DNA of 64,000 nt from NCBI GenBank assembly GCA_040954595.2, contig CM082596.2, positions 496,001-560,000 on the forward strand, given 5' to 3'. The position numbers and the translations under genes are program-made. Shown piece by piece: positions 24,168 to 38,400 of this stretch. Every line of letters starts with the position of its first letter. Position 1 is the stretch's first letter. Source of the DNA: Balanoglossus misakiensis. Its lineage: Eukaryota; Hemichordata. The notes under the pieces are model-generated. The model was not told where the DNA came from and did not search any database. It saw nothing but the letters and a program-made list of their open reading frames with translations.

Positions 24168-27100
24168 TTACTTCTTCTTCTTTTCGGTCAGACCAGCAGC
24201 CGTGTTAGCTTTGAATAAAATGATATCACCATCCTCCACAACATAGTTTCTGCCTTGTTGTCGATATTTACCACCAGCCTGTAAAATAAATGTGAACATG
24301 TCATCACTTTGAGGTCACAGTGGAAAAATAAACCCAGCAAATGATCTTTATATTGTAACAGGCTCCATCAGCGCATAGAAGCAGAAATATATTTGAATAT
24401 CTGTTACCTTGACAGCTGCTTCTGATCCTAATTCTTTGAAATCATCATACTTCATCACTTCAGCCATTATGAAGCCTTTTTCAAAATCACCATGTACCCT
24501 TCCGGCTGCTTGTGGTGCCTTAAATCCTTTCTACAAAACAAAAACATCGTAAATCATTGTAAATGGCAACGACTGAAGATAATACCTCACATAAATAATA
24601 TCTTCTTTGATTCAGCCATTGTAGGTACACAGAATTCAAGTCAGCTTGTTTGTGTACAACCTTGCAGTCCAGATTTGTCCCAGCCATGTCTGTGATTGTC
24701 CCCTCGGAATTTGCATGTATAGTTTCATCCCTTACCTGTATTGTCCATGCCCGGACTTCATCTTCCCCTGTTGTGAAGAAATACTGAAGAGAAAGAGCTC
24801 GGAATCCTGTGGTGATTATCTTGGGTAAGACACTGTTAATATACAAACAAAACACAGAGGCAAAGATATCAGTGAATGTGTTATAACAACGACACCATAG
24901 TAACCATTTCTCAAGGTTCGGTTGTTTTGATCTGCTTTCATTAAGTGATTATCAGACAACAAAAAATATAGATTTCCCAGCCAGCCAATCGTCCACCCAA
25001 CCAACAGACAACCTTCCCACCAACCCAATCATATTCCCTTTACCTTGCGCATTGTTTTTCTTTGATGTAAGCCTCTCTCTCTTCTTCCGATTTATCCAGA
25101 AGATTCATTTCAAACATTCCAGAGAATGGAATTACAGGAGCCCCTGGGTCATTTGCATCAATCCATTCCTTCATTTTAACAAGCCTACAAGATTAATAAC
25201 ATTTGCATAAATCTACATAAAACCCATATAATTTTGCCAATTTTGTAAAATTGAAGAGCTTAAAAAGAAAGAATGTTCTCAGACATCACAATGAAATAAT
25301 TTGAGCTGAAAAGTTTGTCTCCTTACCACTTATTTTTTTTCCTCAAAAAGTCCTTTTCTGAGAGATTAATTAAATATATCATTGGCTTCGATGTAAGCAG
25401 AAGATGTTTATTCAAAACCTCAATCTGTAAGAGAAAAGAGTTTGTTAAACAACATGCTCTTACCGAGAGAATATTTCCATCAAATGAAAGCAGTGTATTG
25501 CGCTAAATCTGCTCTAAACTTGAACTTGAAGCAAAGGGACAAGAAAAATAGGAGATAAAGAACTGACCTCATTTGCAGTCCAATCACAAAACCGAACCGC
25601 CTTTTTCTCTTCATCAAGTATTGCTTGAACTTTAACCAATGTGTCCTGTAAAAAAAGAATAGTTTTCCATTGATATTGTGGTCTGAATCAACACTGATCT
25701 AAATACAGTAAGCCCACTGGTTCAGTTGTGGGTCTTTGATTGAAAAGCTGGCCAGCAGGATGAACAATTGGCTATTTCCATGACCTGCAATATTTGCAAT
25801 ACGTGGTCTCTGTAAGTTTTCTATCTGTTGTTTATAGCATGAAAAAGCTGAATTGAGATGAAAGTGTAAACAGAGTCAGCCACTGTGACTCCACGGCCTG
25901 AAGGATAAATCGCACATGTTTGTCTCCAGAAACTTACATATTCTGCACGTTTTGACTTGTCTCCACCACGTGTAACTTTCTTTTCTACATCTTGTATCCT
26001 GTCCTTCAAGAATTCAATATCTTTCAATCGAAGCTCATCAAAAATAATCTCCATGTCCCGAACAGGGTTGACATCACCCTCAACATGACTGACATCATCA
26101 TCTTCAAATGCTCCTACATAAAAAAGAAGAACAATGTTATCATATAAACTGCCATAGAGGGCGCACTGCATAAATTCTGTATCAGTCATGCATCATGTAC
26201 ATTTCTCATCATGCACAGTGGCTAAAATATGAATGAACAATTACCATCAAATATGTCACAATGACAAACTAGCATATGCTAATGTAAGACAGGAAGTTGC
26301 TCAACATTCTCCTGTTCAAGAGAAACAGTTTGGTAAGTAACTTTTCAGAATTTTAAAAGAAATACCTACAAAGCCCCACAAACAAAGTTACCTCAAGCTG
26401 ACTTACTTGTCATATGGAAGATTGCATCACAAGCACTGATGTTGGACAAGAATGCGTTTCCAAGACCTTGACCTTCATGTGCTCCCTTCACAAGTCCCGC
26501 AATATCCACAACTTTTAAAAAGGCTGGAATTTTGCTGGAAAAAAGGATACATTATAAATAGTGAATGCACATGTCACTTTGATGTGAAACCTATACAACT
26601 ATCTGTATTTCAATCATCAACATATTGTTTTTCATTAATTACAAACTGATGTCACCCTTACCTTGGTGGTTTGTAATAATCACACAGAAAATCAAATCTT
26701 TCATCGGGTACGGGAACTCGACCTACAAAATAAAATTACAGCCCGGATAAGAAGCCTAGAAAACAATTACTCAGGTCCACGCAACTAAAGATAGATATAC
26801 ACATTTACCTGATATACAATGAGTAAAAAAAGATGTTTACTTACTTTCATTGGGGTCTGAGTTATGGCCAGAAGACACCATCAGAGACATGAAAAAAAAA
26901 CACAAAAATTATAATAGTTAACAATTGTACAGCTTTGGGTTTTTCCACGATGAGCTTCGTGTTAAACTGTTATTTTATTATTTGCAATGCTCAGCCTTTC
27001 AAATACTCAAGTCCGGTGATGGTCATCAACAAAAACTCACTGCTAATCTCTCAATGTAAGAAGAAATAAATTTATATTTACCATACCTATTGTACAAAAT

Positions 27101-27472
27101 GGGAAGTTTTCAGCAGCAGCTGTGCTCTTCGTAAGAACATTAAAAAATGTAGATTTCCTACAGAAAGATGAAAACATACATTCTGATCACTTTCTCATGC
27201 TCAACATTGTTGATTTCACTATTAGCATGATAAAATAAGCCTGGCATATACAGACCTGTTTTGTAATACATATATATATCAGCAAAAAAAATCCTATCAT
27301 GCCAGTTTCCCTCTGTTGTTTAAGTCCAACTTTGAGACACAATAATATTAACTTTCTCACAGGAATCCACTTACCCTACATTTGGCAATCCCACAATGCC
27401 ACATTTAAGCGAGGTCCCCAGCCTGCCAATTAATGGTTTGGCCTTAGGTTGTTCCTTTTTCTTTGGGGGCAT
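24168..27472 (-). CDS. OLA1: Obg-like ATPase 1 (YchF/OLA1 family)
   Basis: Cytosolic P-loop ATPase of the TRAFAC YchF subfamily, linked to translation and stress control. Twelve minus-strand coding exons: 27472-27375, 27157-27087, 26856-26845, 26722-26662, 26534-26407, 26113-25938, 25645-25568, 25424-25327, 25184-25044, 24832-24736, 24530-24408, 24278-24168. They give 397 aa against 396 for human OLA1. G1/P-loop GLPNVGKST is at 28-36, the switch-I stretch [16 protein letters not shown] follows, and G3 DIAG is at 91-94, followed by [13 protein letters not shown]. The G4 position reads NLSE (228-231) instead of NKxD, the hallmark of ATP over GTP preference. A coiled-coil insertion spans roughly 130-210 and the TGS domain about 303-386, ending in a Lys-rich tail. 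The start ATG follows a 5' UTR splice acceptor by two bases. Every intron phase is consistent. Confidence 0.97.
26845..26856 (-). other. OLA1: 12-nt microexon of OLA1
   Basis: ACCCCAATGAAA on the minus strand lies between acceptor CTCAG (26857-26861) and donor GTAAGT (26839-26844). It completes G|AC-CCC-AAT-GAA-A|GT, giving DPNES exactly as in OLA1 proteins of other animals. Without it the preceding exon (ending CTI) and following exon (RVPVPDERF) would lack this invariant switch-I segment. Both flanking introns are phase 1, so skipping would keep the frame. Confidence 0.9.
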
Positions 27473-27474
27473 TG

Positions 27475-28150
27475 CTGCAAAGAAAAACAAATATGATGCA
27501 ATAAACAAAATTATTCTGAAATTACACATGACGGGAGATTTCATCTGTTGGTATCTGTGTGTGCAATAGTACGATTTACTCAAAATAGAATTCAACGCCA
27601 GCAAAGTGTAAAATTTGTCAGGGCAAAATGACATAATAGTACTTCACTCAGTATATAACAACCTTCAGCCTTGTGCATGTCAATATGACGTCACATTCTA
27701 CGTACACTGTCGACTCTGCATGTGTGGCATGGGAAAGGTACATGACCAGTCTACACCCTCAATAGTAAAACGGAAGACATATCTCAGACAGGCCACGACC
27801 ACAACACAGATCAGAGTCAGGGTGTCTCTTCAAACGCTTTAAACATATTGAACTGAAGTATGAATGACTGGGTCATTTAAAAGTCTGGATCATGCCTGCC
27901 ATGTTGCCAATGCCATGCCTTGCAGACGACCACCAGTATCTCTCGATTCTACGAATTACAGGCTGTCTCCTTACAAAATTTTAAAACACAGGCTTACCTG
28001 GTTGTATGTAGGGGTAAAATACTATGTCTAAGATCTCCTTCTTACGCGTTATTTATTAAGTTTCCCTGACAATATTGGTGTTGCAGAGCGTTGCGGACAG
28101 TTAGGAAATACCATAGGACGAGTTGCAAGTTTACGCATGCGTGAATGTTT
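27475..28150 (-). promoter_or_regulatory. OLA1: OLA1 5' UTR intron, non-coding first exon and probable promoter
   Basis: The coding exon is preceded by acceptor TTCTTTGCAG (27475-27484). A strong upstream donor CCAG|GTAAGC ends a candidate non-coding exon at 27998, giving a 5' UTR intron of about 520 bp. Upstream, ACGCATGCGTG near 28133-28143 resembles an NRF1-type palindrome typical of housekeeping promoters. Exon start and transcription start are inferred. Confidence 0.45.
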
Positions 28151-28755
28151 GAACTCTGACCTATGGAGGTCAACGTTTTTTTTAGCACCGACCGATGGAG
28201 GCGCTGTTGAAATGTCGATTACATGTACATGTATATCATTTTATTTTGTGCGAATTATTTATACCCCATCAGCTGACGGTAACAAGCTCTCCACACAACG
28301 AGAAACACCTTTAGATCTACTTCATTTACTAGCGCCATGTACGGAGCCGTGCGTATTTTATGTTTCACTCTTAAAGATTTCATAATAATGATGTAAATGG
28401 CTGCCGCAGTGAAGAAATGTCAGAGTAACAAGCTGTCACTAAAATATCGAATTATCATTTGTCATAGTTTCGTACCATACTCCAAATATTACAGGTTCTA
28501 AATACTATACTGCAGTGAACCTTTTTGAAGAGGTCAGGAAGTAAATGTTTATATTGTGCTTGAAGCAATATTTTCTCGTGAGTACATCACGACAGTTGTC
28601 AGCTCGTTTAGAAGAAAATTTAGTACTTTTCGGATAAGATTCGAAAGAAAGTAAATACGTTTCTAAAATTTGGTGACTCATCGCGCAAACACTCGGCAAA
28701 GGTCCAACCATTTATTAAAACCTGGCGCCAAAATCATTATATTCTCACTGAAGGT

Positions 28756-28768
28756 GGGGGGGGGGGGG
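28756..28768 (+). repeat. Poly(G) homopolymer
   Basis: Thirteen consecutive G residues. The length should be treated cautiously because homopolymers are prone to sequencing error. Confidence 0.8.
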
Positions 28769-30971
28769 TACAAAATGTGTAAATCGGTTAATTTCTAATG
28801 TTACACATGATTTCATTCTACTTAATCAAGCGTTTATAAGTTTCGTATGAATTTTTCTCTTCTCGTCATCTGATATGCGGTTTGGGACAGCTCACACCTC
28901 ATCAATTTTATGATCCAGACCATCCCAAGTCAACGCTTCTATTGAGGATTGTTTCATCAATTTAGCAATGGCCGCGTGCATGGAAATTCATTCCCAATAA
29001 ATTATATCTGACTATATTTAATTAACCGGGAATAAAATGCGGTGAATGGCGTTCCATTTTTTTGTTTAACGCTCGTTTACACAGTCACGCAACATGACTC
29101 ATATTGGTTAGTCTCATCGCGACACGATGCGGTTAACAGAAAGAATGCTCCGATGGTTTTTACTGTTTCTTTTCGGTAATTGGTTCGGTCATGCCTTATA
29201 CTATGTCAAACGCGGAAAAAAATCATTTATACCGTACTATTGGTGACTTTATGTTATTCCTTGGAAATGACCTGTTGGGTAGAACTTTCGTGATTTTCTT
29301 CGAGAGTAAACCTGGAATCAAATCTAGAACATCGCCCTCAAACAGATAGGGCTGAAAAGTCATCTACAACGTACGACGACAACTCCACTGTCTTCTCCCC
29401 GGATCATCTCGAACTCTCATCGTCTCTATCTGCTATTGACCTCCCCGTCCATGTGTTCATATATTTATCACCGTGACCTGCGCCTGGTGTCTACCCCTTT
29501 CTCGTGACTTGAAAGACCGCGTGATGACTTATGTCCATTAGTCGTGACGTATATCATGAACACCTGGTGCCTATCAATACTTGCAACAGTGGATACGTTT
29601 GTCCCTGGTATGGTAGAACATACGTGTTCATTTTGTTGACATTCCGGCCCTGGTAGTCAGATCTCAGAGCGCCCTCATATGGTTTTAAGATGAAATTATT
29701 GGCTAGGAAAAGGAGACTATACGACTACTTCCCTTCGGAATATACTCTAAATTATGTTAAGTACATGTATGTCATAATTATAGTATGATGCGATGTGATG
29801 TGCACAAAATGCATAAGCAGTGACAATGTTCTCGGGAACTGATTTCCTCGAGAAAAAATAAGAAACAACGTCTTTCAGAGTTCTGTATGAGCTGAGCTGA
29901 GGGAGCTAGACACTTCTTTAATTTAATCAGTAAAAAGTAGCGAATCCTATTGTCGTTAGAATTCTACTCATGGTTTGCTCAGAGGCAGCATAGTCGTCAA
30001 TAACATTGTGGGATACGAACCATAAATTAAGATGACCATCTAAGTATTTTGTCATCGCTACAAACATTGTGAGAACAGAGCTGTAACGAAGGACAGTCCA
30101 TCACAATTCTGGGAGTCTAACAAAAAATGCAAGCAGCAAGCATAACACGCAGAAAAACTCACATAAAACAAAAAGCACCTAAATAATGACAAAAATAACG
30201 ACTTCGTCCTTGAAGGAAGCGGAGAATCTTGTAAAAAGGTGAGCAAACGAAGTCTTTGTTCCAACAATGCGTTATTTCCACATCACAATACCTTACTCTG
30301 CCGTTTCCAAAAATACTTAAAATTTGCACAGTTTCCTTCAAGTTGGTAACAAACAATTTTCAAATACACAAAGACTTGTAGATGGTCGACAAGATATCAT
30401 CAACTATTGTGCGTCACCAGTCACTCTAGAGTTGGAGTTTCAATCTCGAAGACTTGCCGACAAGCAATCCCTTTTGCGCGGTGGAGGTTTATTGATGGCA
30501 CATGTCTGCAATTCTAAATTGATACCTTCATTTCAATGTTACATTCTTTGCTATGTTTCTGTTTTCTGGCCAACAAACTCTTTTTTTCACAGCGACAATA
30601 TAGACAGGGTTTGCATGACTGGTCGTCTTTAGGATTCTCCTTTCGCCTGAGGCCAATCAAGCTGCCAGAGATGACGATGCTATACACCACCTGGCATGAC
30701 GAACTCATAACTCTTCTATACAATTTCCACTTTGATGTTTCACATGTATTATTTTCGACCCAGGACAAATGATCTTGTTTCCTCTAATCGTGAATCACGA
30801 CGTGTCAAAACTGTAATAATGCTCGTATTCCAAACAACTTTTCTTCGTATTAAATTATTGAATAGATTTATTAAAATTCATTTAGTAAACCACGCAATTT
30901 TAAACCGACGATGGTTTTCATTTAAGTCAATATCTGCTACTAAATAAGGATTGCCTGATCAGTATTGTACA

Positions 30972-31004
<33 letters not shown>

Positions 31005-31039
31005 CAGAGAGAGACAGAGAGAGACAGAGAGAGAGAGAG
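30972..31039. repeat. Compound (TG)n(GA)n microsatellite
   Basis: A (TG)n run passes directly into a (GA)n run interrupted by regularly spaced GACA units. Confidence 0.85.
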
Positions 31040-34000
31040 CAGTTGCAACGTTAAATGCCGTAACTTTGCCAGATAAATCGCTTTGTAAACTTTAAACTTT
31101 ATAATTATGCGGTTTAATGACACGTGACTAGTTCAAATGGAGTGTTTACTATAAATGTACCAATTTTCCACTTTTATTATTGCCTGTTCCCGAAAACAAT
31201 ACACAGTTTGGAAATTTTACATGTTCCCCTTGAACGTGAAACTTGTCTGTTTCGTTTTAAAAACAATTAATAGAATTTATTACAGGTGAAAACATTTAAT
31301 TGTCTGTAGTGGGGCGGGTCTGTATTTATCGGCGCCTCTCAACCGTTGTATGGGAATTGTATTTTTCTCATTTGAAACAAACCGAACAAGCAACTTCGAG
31401 GTCAAAGTTCACCCAACAGGTCAGTTCCTGTCGTGGGAAAGTTGCGTTTCATAGAGGTCCAACATACTGCTGAATGCCTCCAAGTATTCAAACCAAGAGA
31501 CACGCAGAAATCACTCTGTCGCGTCCAGGGAAACAGAATTGCATTATAGGAAAAAAAAGTTATATATCATAATTATGCGCACAATGTTAGTCCAACTCAT
31601 TGTAACATCAACATCTTTGCGCCTTCTCTCAAAATAACCATCTTAATGATTTTAAGTTACCTGAAAGATGGAAGGCAAATATGGCGGTTTTACTGAGAAA
31701 GAATAAAAGAGATTGGCAAATTTTGAAATAACGTACAATTGTACACAGGTATGAAAATGTATGTGTAAATTGCGCTTTAGAAAGTCGCGTGTCTGGATGG
31801 TACGACAATGAGAAAGTGATGTTTGCGGCATTCTTCGTTGGGGGTAGCAATAATCATGACATCCTAACTACCTTGGACAGGGATTTTTTGTTTGTTGATC
31901 TGTCATCTTTGTTGAAGCCATGAGAAGTTTTGTCTAGCTCGAGGAAATCATCAACGTTAAGCCACCCAGTACAGAGATACAATAGAAATTGCCGGTGGAT
32001 AAAGACTTTACTCGTCGGGAGATGGGGCTGATGGGACCAGATAGCTGTAACATTTGGCAGAGTTTTATTTCTGACTGACTGAACACAAGTATCTGGAACC
32101 CTTAAACGACTGATTCGTGGAAGATAAGAATAAAACTCTGAAGGATCTGTGTAGAAATGCAAACCATTGGTTTTGCAGGCAATTCTTAAGAGTTAATCAA
32201 TTGTAAGATAACAATGAGGGACTGGGAGTTGGAGGAGATGTGGCCGTACTCACGGCGCCACTAGCTGAATGGCCATCGTTTTCAATCCCCCTAATTTTCA
32301 ATTGTGTTGTCAAGCCCTTGATCAGAGAGTCTTTGACACCTCACTGCTTGTATTTCTCGCCTTTTAGTTTGTCAGTAATCTAGAGTCTCTCAAGACAACT
32401 AGATAAATACAGTGATTTGACTGCTGTACCACACTGTTCATCATGCAATTTACCAAAAACCATTGAGGGAACAGACCGAAATCTATAACGTGTATTTAAG
32501 AAATCAACTCTGACTAAGCCCGATCAACATTCTGAAATTGAAACATGACGGCATCTTTGTCTGCACTCTTCTCAGACACAAAAGTTTGCAGACCAGACGA
32601 ATCCCTCGTTTAAATAAAAATGAAAACTTGGTGATGCCATTTAACGAGATTGTTAAAAACATGTTTGTAAAGATAACAGTGGCTACATAGTTTCTCTCCA
32701 TTTGTTTTTTCACTTTCTCTTACGGTTAAGTTTGTGGCGTTGCCTGTGGCTGTCTGCCCGCAATGTGAAGAGGAACTGTCTTGTTGGTAGGTAAGACTTG
32801 ATTGGTCTTTTGAGCTGATGCTGGGGACAGAATGACATATGTGACGATTTATTTTGTTTGTGTTGGATTTGTAAGGCGGCGGCTTGCAGGCGAATGCGCG
32901 AAAAGTTGCCTCGATTCTGTGGAGAGATTATACAAATACATCTGCTCCATGTCTGCGAAACATTTGAAGATGACTGAAGTTTGTTTACATGGAAAATTCG
33001 AGTTGATTATTCCAGTAGAAGAATGTGCATTGATTCAATGGGGTCATAGGTAAGTTTTCATTTGGAAATGAAAAAATACGGAAATCAATTAAATTTAAAT
33101 GACTCTTTGAGACATAATTAACACCAAGAAAAATAGTATTTTTATTGAGTAAATGGGAAACGGTTAAAGTAAAGATTGGAATGAACTTTAAAAGTCACAA
33201 TCTGGAATTCGGCGGGAATCCTGATGGCGCAGTGCACAAAGCAGAGGAAATTACCGAATTTCATTTGCACGTTTTTGAATGCGAAACTGAGTGGTAAGTG
33301 AATTAGACTTATTGACGTGTAGACATCAATATTTCTCAATTTCGACGATAATTTATTGAAATGCAACACTTAACAGATGCAGTAACAAAACCCTGCAAAA
33401 TTGGTGCTGAACTTTCGACTAATTTTCCACTAATGTTAGTTGATTGACTGTAGTTGAGGGAAAACGCTTCTTCTCGCAGTTCTTTCGGGATCGCGACAAA
33501 GGAGCGAAATTGGCGGCAAGTGTAGAGGCATCAAAGCCTGATATATTGCTCTTATATCCGTGAAACTCAGAATCAAATATCAACTGCAGAAAAATAGAAC
33601 CAATACTACTCTAATCATCTTCTAGATTCATGTAGTAAAACATAATTGAAAACACTCTCCATTTTAATGTTGCTAAGGCAAATCTGTGCGATTTTATCTA
33701 TACACGATTATATATATATAATATATTCAAAGAAAGAATTCAGTTTGTTCCTCTTAGTCGTTAGGCGACACTGAGTGCCTGAAAACTGAGTTTGTTTCTC
33801 AAAATACGGCGTGATTTGTTCGGCTGACTTCATCTCCTCGCCGATTATTAATAATATAACATCGTTGTGGAGTTTGCAAAATTTATATCTTGGCGAATTC
33901 TGGCTGCAATTTCCCCCAATTATCTCTCTTCGGTTTGTTGCAATTTACTCCAATTAATTAATCATTAACGTTGCAAATTTGGTGAAAATGTCCCCTAAAT

Positions 34001-35432
34001 AAAGGTAGGAACGAAGGCAGTAAATTAGTTTCCAGCCCATTGCTTTCAGCAAACCAAGTGTCGAAATCAGCCTATTCATTCCGAGTGTCTCTTTAGCAAT
34101 TTGGTCAAAGTGGGTCCGTGTTTGATTAAACCATTTGTGAGTGTGTTTGCCTCTAAATTCGGTCATCAAATACGCTTCATTTTGTCGTCGTCTGTGTTTA
34201 AAAAGCAAAAATTACAACACTCATTGTTGCACGTCAAAATGTAATCAGGGACGACCTCTGCACGACAATTTGTGCTCGACGTCCTTTTAAGGAAGACAGG
34301 ACGTTGGTGGTCGATGTACGCAGTCGCGATGGTCACCGAGTGTGTAGGTGTTACACTGACGTGGTTGTTACGTCTATGCCTGTTCACATACTCCCTCCCA
34401 CTCTCAACATTAAACTGTACACGATCGCTTCCAGTTCTTATAAACTTTACCATAAACCATCAAAAACTATTGCGCAGTGACACTTATGTCAGTTTAGGGT
34501 CAGGGTTACCACGTGACATTTTCCAGCTTTTGCGAATCTTTCCTTTTACAAAGTATCTATGGAATTCACTTTCTACAAGATAAACAATTTAATACATCAG
34601 AGTGTCAAGAACTGTAGAATAAGATGACAAAATATTAGAAACTGATTTTGAGGGACAACAATGGGTAAATTCAACACCGCATGTCACGTTGTGTAAATTT
34701 AGTTGCTCTAAACGATCGAACTGAATAGACGTTTAAAGTTTGATTAAAATATTAAATTGATTTCAATTTCTGAAGGGTTGAATAAATAGTGGTGAAAAAG
34801 GGACAAACGGGAAGTCTGCTGAAAATACTCAGGCAACTTTATAAATATCCAACGTATCCACAGCGGCGAATTGACGGCAATTGACTGCAATTTGAATGAG
34901 CTGCCTTTCTTCCGGGACGATTATAACAAAGGTTAAAAAATGAAATCAAACTCTCCAGGAAAAGTGCATACGTGATTCAAGCCCCGTCGGTTTGAAACGC
35001 TCACTCAATTACACAGACCCTGGAGAACGCTAGATGTATATCGTATTGCATAGAAAAAGACGGAAATGTTTTCAGCTGTTTGGATGCCAATTGTCAATTC
35101 ACAGGCCTGAGATTTAATATCGGCAGATCACTTGTATTATGAAGTCGAATCAAAGTAATTTGGAACCAGATTTTTGGCCTATACTGCCGGAATTAATGTC
35201 CTGAAAGAATTATTAGTGCGATGAGCGCGCCATTGAGGTCTGTTTATCTCCACATTTTAAGTACTGCATTGAATCTGGGATTCTCTCGCTTAATAGAAAA
35301 AAAATGTAAGTAAACAAAACACGAAGAGGCGCTATTCAAAATGGTTCAGACGACAGTTTTACGTACCAGTCAAAAGTAAATTTATCAACAATACACTAAC
35401 CTAACCCAATATTCCCATGGGGATAAATATTC

Positions 35433-35446
35433 GTTGCCACGGCAAC
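35433..35446. promoter_or_regulatory. Perfect palindromic RFX X-box
   Basis: GTTGCC-AC-GGCAAC fits the X-box consensus GTNRCC-N(0-3)-RGYAAC with two perfect inverted half-sites. It is about 7.3 kb upstream of the OLA1 start codon and about 17 kb upstream of Sp6-9. Confidence 0.45.
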
Positions 35447-38400
35447 GCGATCGTTTTGAGGACGTTATTACGGAGTCGATCGACAATTCTTACCTCACAG
35501 ACTGAAACGAGAGTTTACGAACGTCTTTAGTGACACAGATAATCTAGAATCTCTAAAACTCCAAGCTTGAAGTGAACTTGCCAGTGAAAGTAACTAAGGT
35601 TTGTTAAGTGAAATGGAGAGAATCCGCACAATCTAAGTGTCAATGGGGTTATTACAATTTAGACTGTTTACTCAATACAGATGCATTAAATGAAAATCGT
35701 TTGTAGATTTGGTTATTTTTATCTTGCCTTCTCTCCAGGACTAATTTTGTAATTTTGATCGCATTACTGGGCTAATTTCATTGTGTAAAATCCAATTGCT
35801 TTATTTGCGACCATGCTATGTAATCACAAGACTTATTCGGAGCTGCTATTTGCTCCCTACGACTATTATACAAATGCTACAATACGCCCAAATCAACGCT
35901 TTTGGAATCGGGGCAATTTGTCGTGTCAGAGACCATAAGTCGACTTTCTACAAAGAGGGACACCGATCATCTGTGTTCCTGCAGCGAAAATGTACCCACC
36001 GCATTAAGACAAAATTACCCGCTATTAGAGTTTCCAATGAAAAGGACCCCGTGTGTCATGCGAGCACGGAATTGTACATAATAGAACGCAATCAGCGGCT
36101 TTGAAGGGAGGCTATTTCTGCGGCAAGATCGTTTGAATTGTCATATCCTTCTAGCCTGTGGAGAGAGCTTTTAAATCGTCCATTGAGATGCGATGTAAAA
36201 CAGTATAATCGATGCGAAAAACATCATTGAAAAACGCTCCTCAAACATTGCTCGTTGAAAATTGGTCGATTTGTGCTTGTTTGGGATCTTTAAACAAAAT
36301 AATCGTTTGCATGATGACTTGACCTCAAAGCTTTGCCACGACTAAAACAGAGAAACTTTCCCATCAGATAATTTACAACGATGCTATGGCAACTGGCAGT
36401 TATGATACTAACATCAGATGTCCAAGAAATATAAAAGTATCTGCTTTTTGGAGTGGCGCGCAATCTCCGAATTTTCTTCCACGCTATTCATATTGTACGA
36501 TTATCAATTTCGAATGAAACTCTAACCAGTTTCTAATATACTTCTCTATCTTATAACTTGAAGAAAAGAGGACACAAGTGGCGATAAAAACAACTAGATA
36601 ATGTTGTCATATTCTCAGTTAGGGGTACCTAATAACTTCTACGGAATGGATCATTTTGTAATCAAAGCAATAAAGTAGTGCGGTATTTAGGGAGATGGCA
36701 CAATCAAGTTCTCCGTTGGAGTATCATTGGAGGGCTTGCATGTTTCCGCCTTAAGACAACATTTATCAGTCCGCGGTCTTATAACGTCTTTCGCATCTTT
36801 TGCGTCTTAAATATTTTGGTTCACTGAATCACTTTTGTTGAGACTTCTTTCTTAATTAAAAGCACAATGTGATCCGCCGACGCTGTAGTTCTGTGGAGCA
36901 TCAGACGAAACTCAACATGGCTATTGCAAATCCTAAACTTTAATGTGACCCTGAGTTTATTTTATTTTGAAAGAAATCAAAACCGTCGTTTCAATTTAAC
37001 AACTTGGCAGAGGTTCTCATCTTAATCCATTAAATGGCCCTTGGTTGTCATTTATGAAACAAATAATGTCATTTTGTTGAATTTTCGTCTACATCTATGG
37101 TTGAAAATTAGTCTTCAGATACTAGCTTCCTTGTTATTTAGCCATAATAACACGACATGAACACGTGCAGAAACTCTCTATTGTGCACCAAATCCGGGCT
37201 GCAGGCCAAATTCACTCAATATCAATATTTTCAACTAAACTAATTATTTGCCTAATTTCCGCTTATTATGAGAAAAAATAGAGACGCCCGGTTGGGAACA
37301 GCGACGATCGCGAACAAAAACAAACTAACGCCTCAGCAGGGAAAATCGAAAACTCATGGAAGTAATCCAAACGTGAAAGGTGAAATATTATTTATCAACA
37401 CTTTTCGCGTGAGAAGTGGACGAATCGAATGCGTGTGAATATTCGGATAACGAAAAGACATGGTCACTAGCTATTGAACATGGTCAATGAAGATGATTAC
37501 TATAGTAAAAAGTAATGGAACATGACGTCATTCCTTGTAGACAGGAAATGCTAGCATCTAATGTGCTCTAACTTATATTGTTAACAATAAGTGATTTTAA
37601 CACCGACTACTTTTAACGTCCAAACTTCTGAGTCGACTCTGCTCTAAAGTGCTGCAACAAAGTCAATGTCGCCGAGAGATCAGCGGGTCGTGCCAGATCC
37701 ACCGTGCAGACGTCAGCGAACAAAGAAAACGTCACCGCCATTTTCAAACCTAAACCTGTGTCGTGTGCGTCTACAATGAAAACATATAAAAGCCAATGTT
37801 TTCCCTTTATTTAAAGGTGCTATTTCCATAGAAAACCACTCTTAATTCATGACTTTTAAACAAACCAATTTCACCAAATTGCACTTAATTAGGCCGCTTT
37901 TTATGAAAGAGAGTAGTAATAGGCCATTTCAGATTCCAATATTGCAGGGAAAATCTGTCTCCTCATTCAAAAAGAAAATAGCTGCCGCATTTTTCACGGA
38001 TGATTTTGCTTTCGAGAGAAATACAACATTAAAAAGCAAAACTGCTTATAGTAGCGGACTGCAACATTTGATTAAAGTCGACAACCTGGTATTGCGAAGG
38101 GCATGAAACTAGCTCATCCATTCCGCCCAATTGATTCTGTTTCCATGGAAATCAAATAAAGAGTACCGTCGTGTCATGGAAACCCCAATGAACTGTATAT
38201 TCTCTTTTTACTGGTTTTTTTCTAAGAATTGTTTATACAAATGACCCTTGACCTGCACGCATATCAACATGTAATAGTTGTGGATATTTTGAATTTTCCT
38301 GCATGGACAGTTAAATCGTCTGATTTTTACGCAAACTGTCATCTTGGGCTCTCATAGAAACTTATTACACATAGATACATAGATGCATCACCGATAAATA

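Noticed and set aside
37849-38106. 85-aa ORF in the desert
   Set aside because: Looked at as a possible transposon fragment, but no transposase, integrase or reverse transcriptase motif is present.
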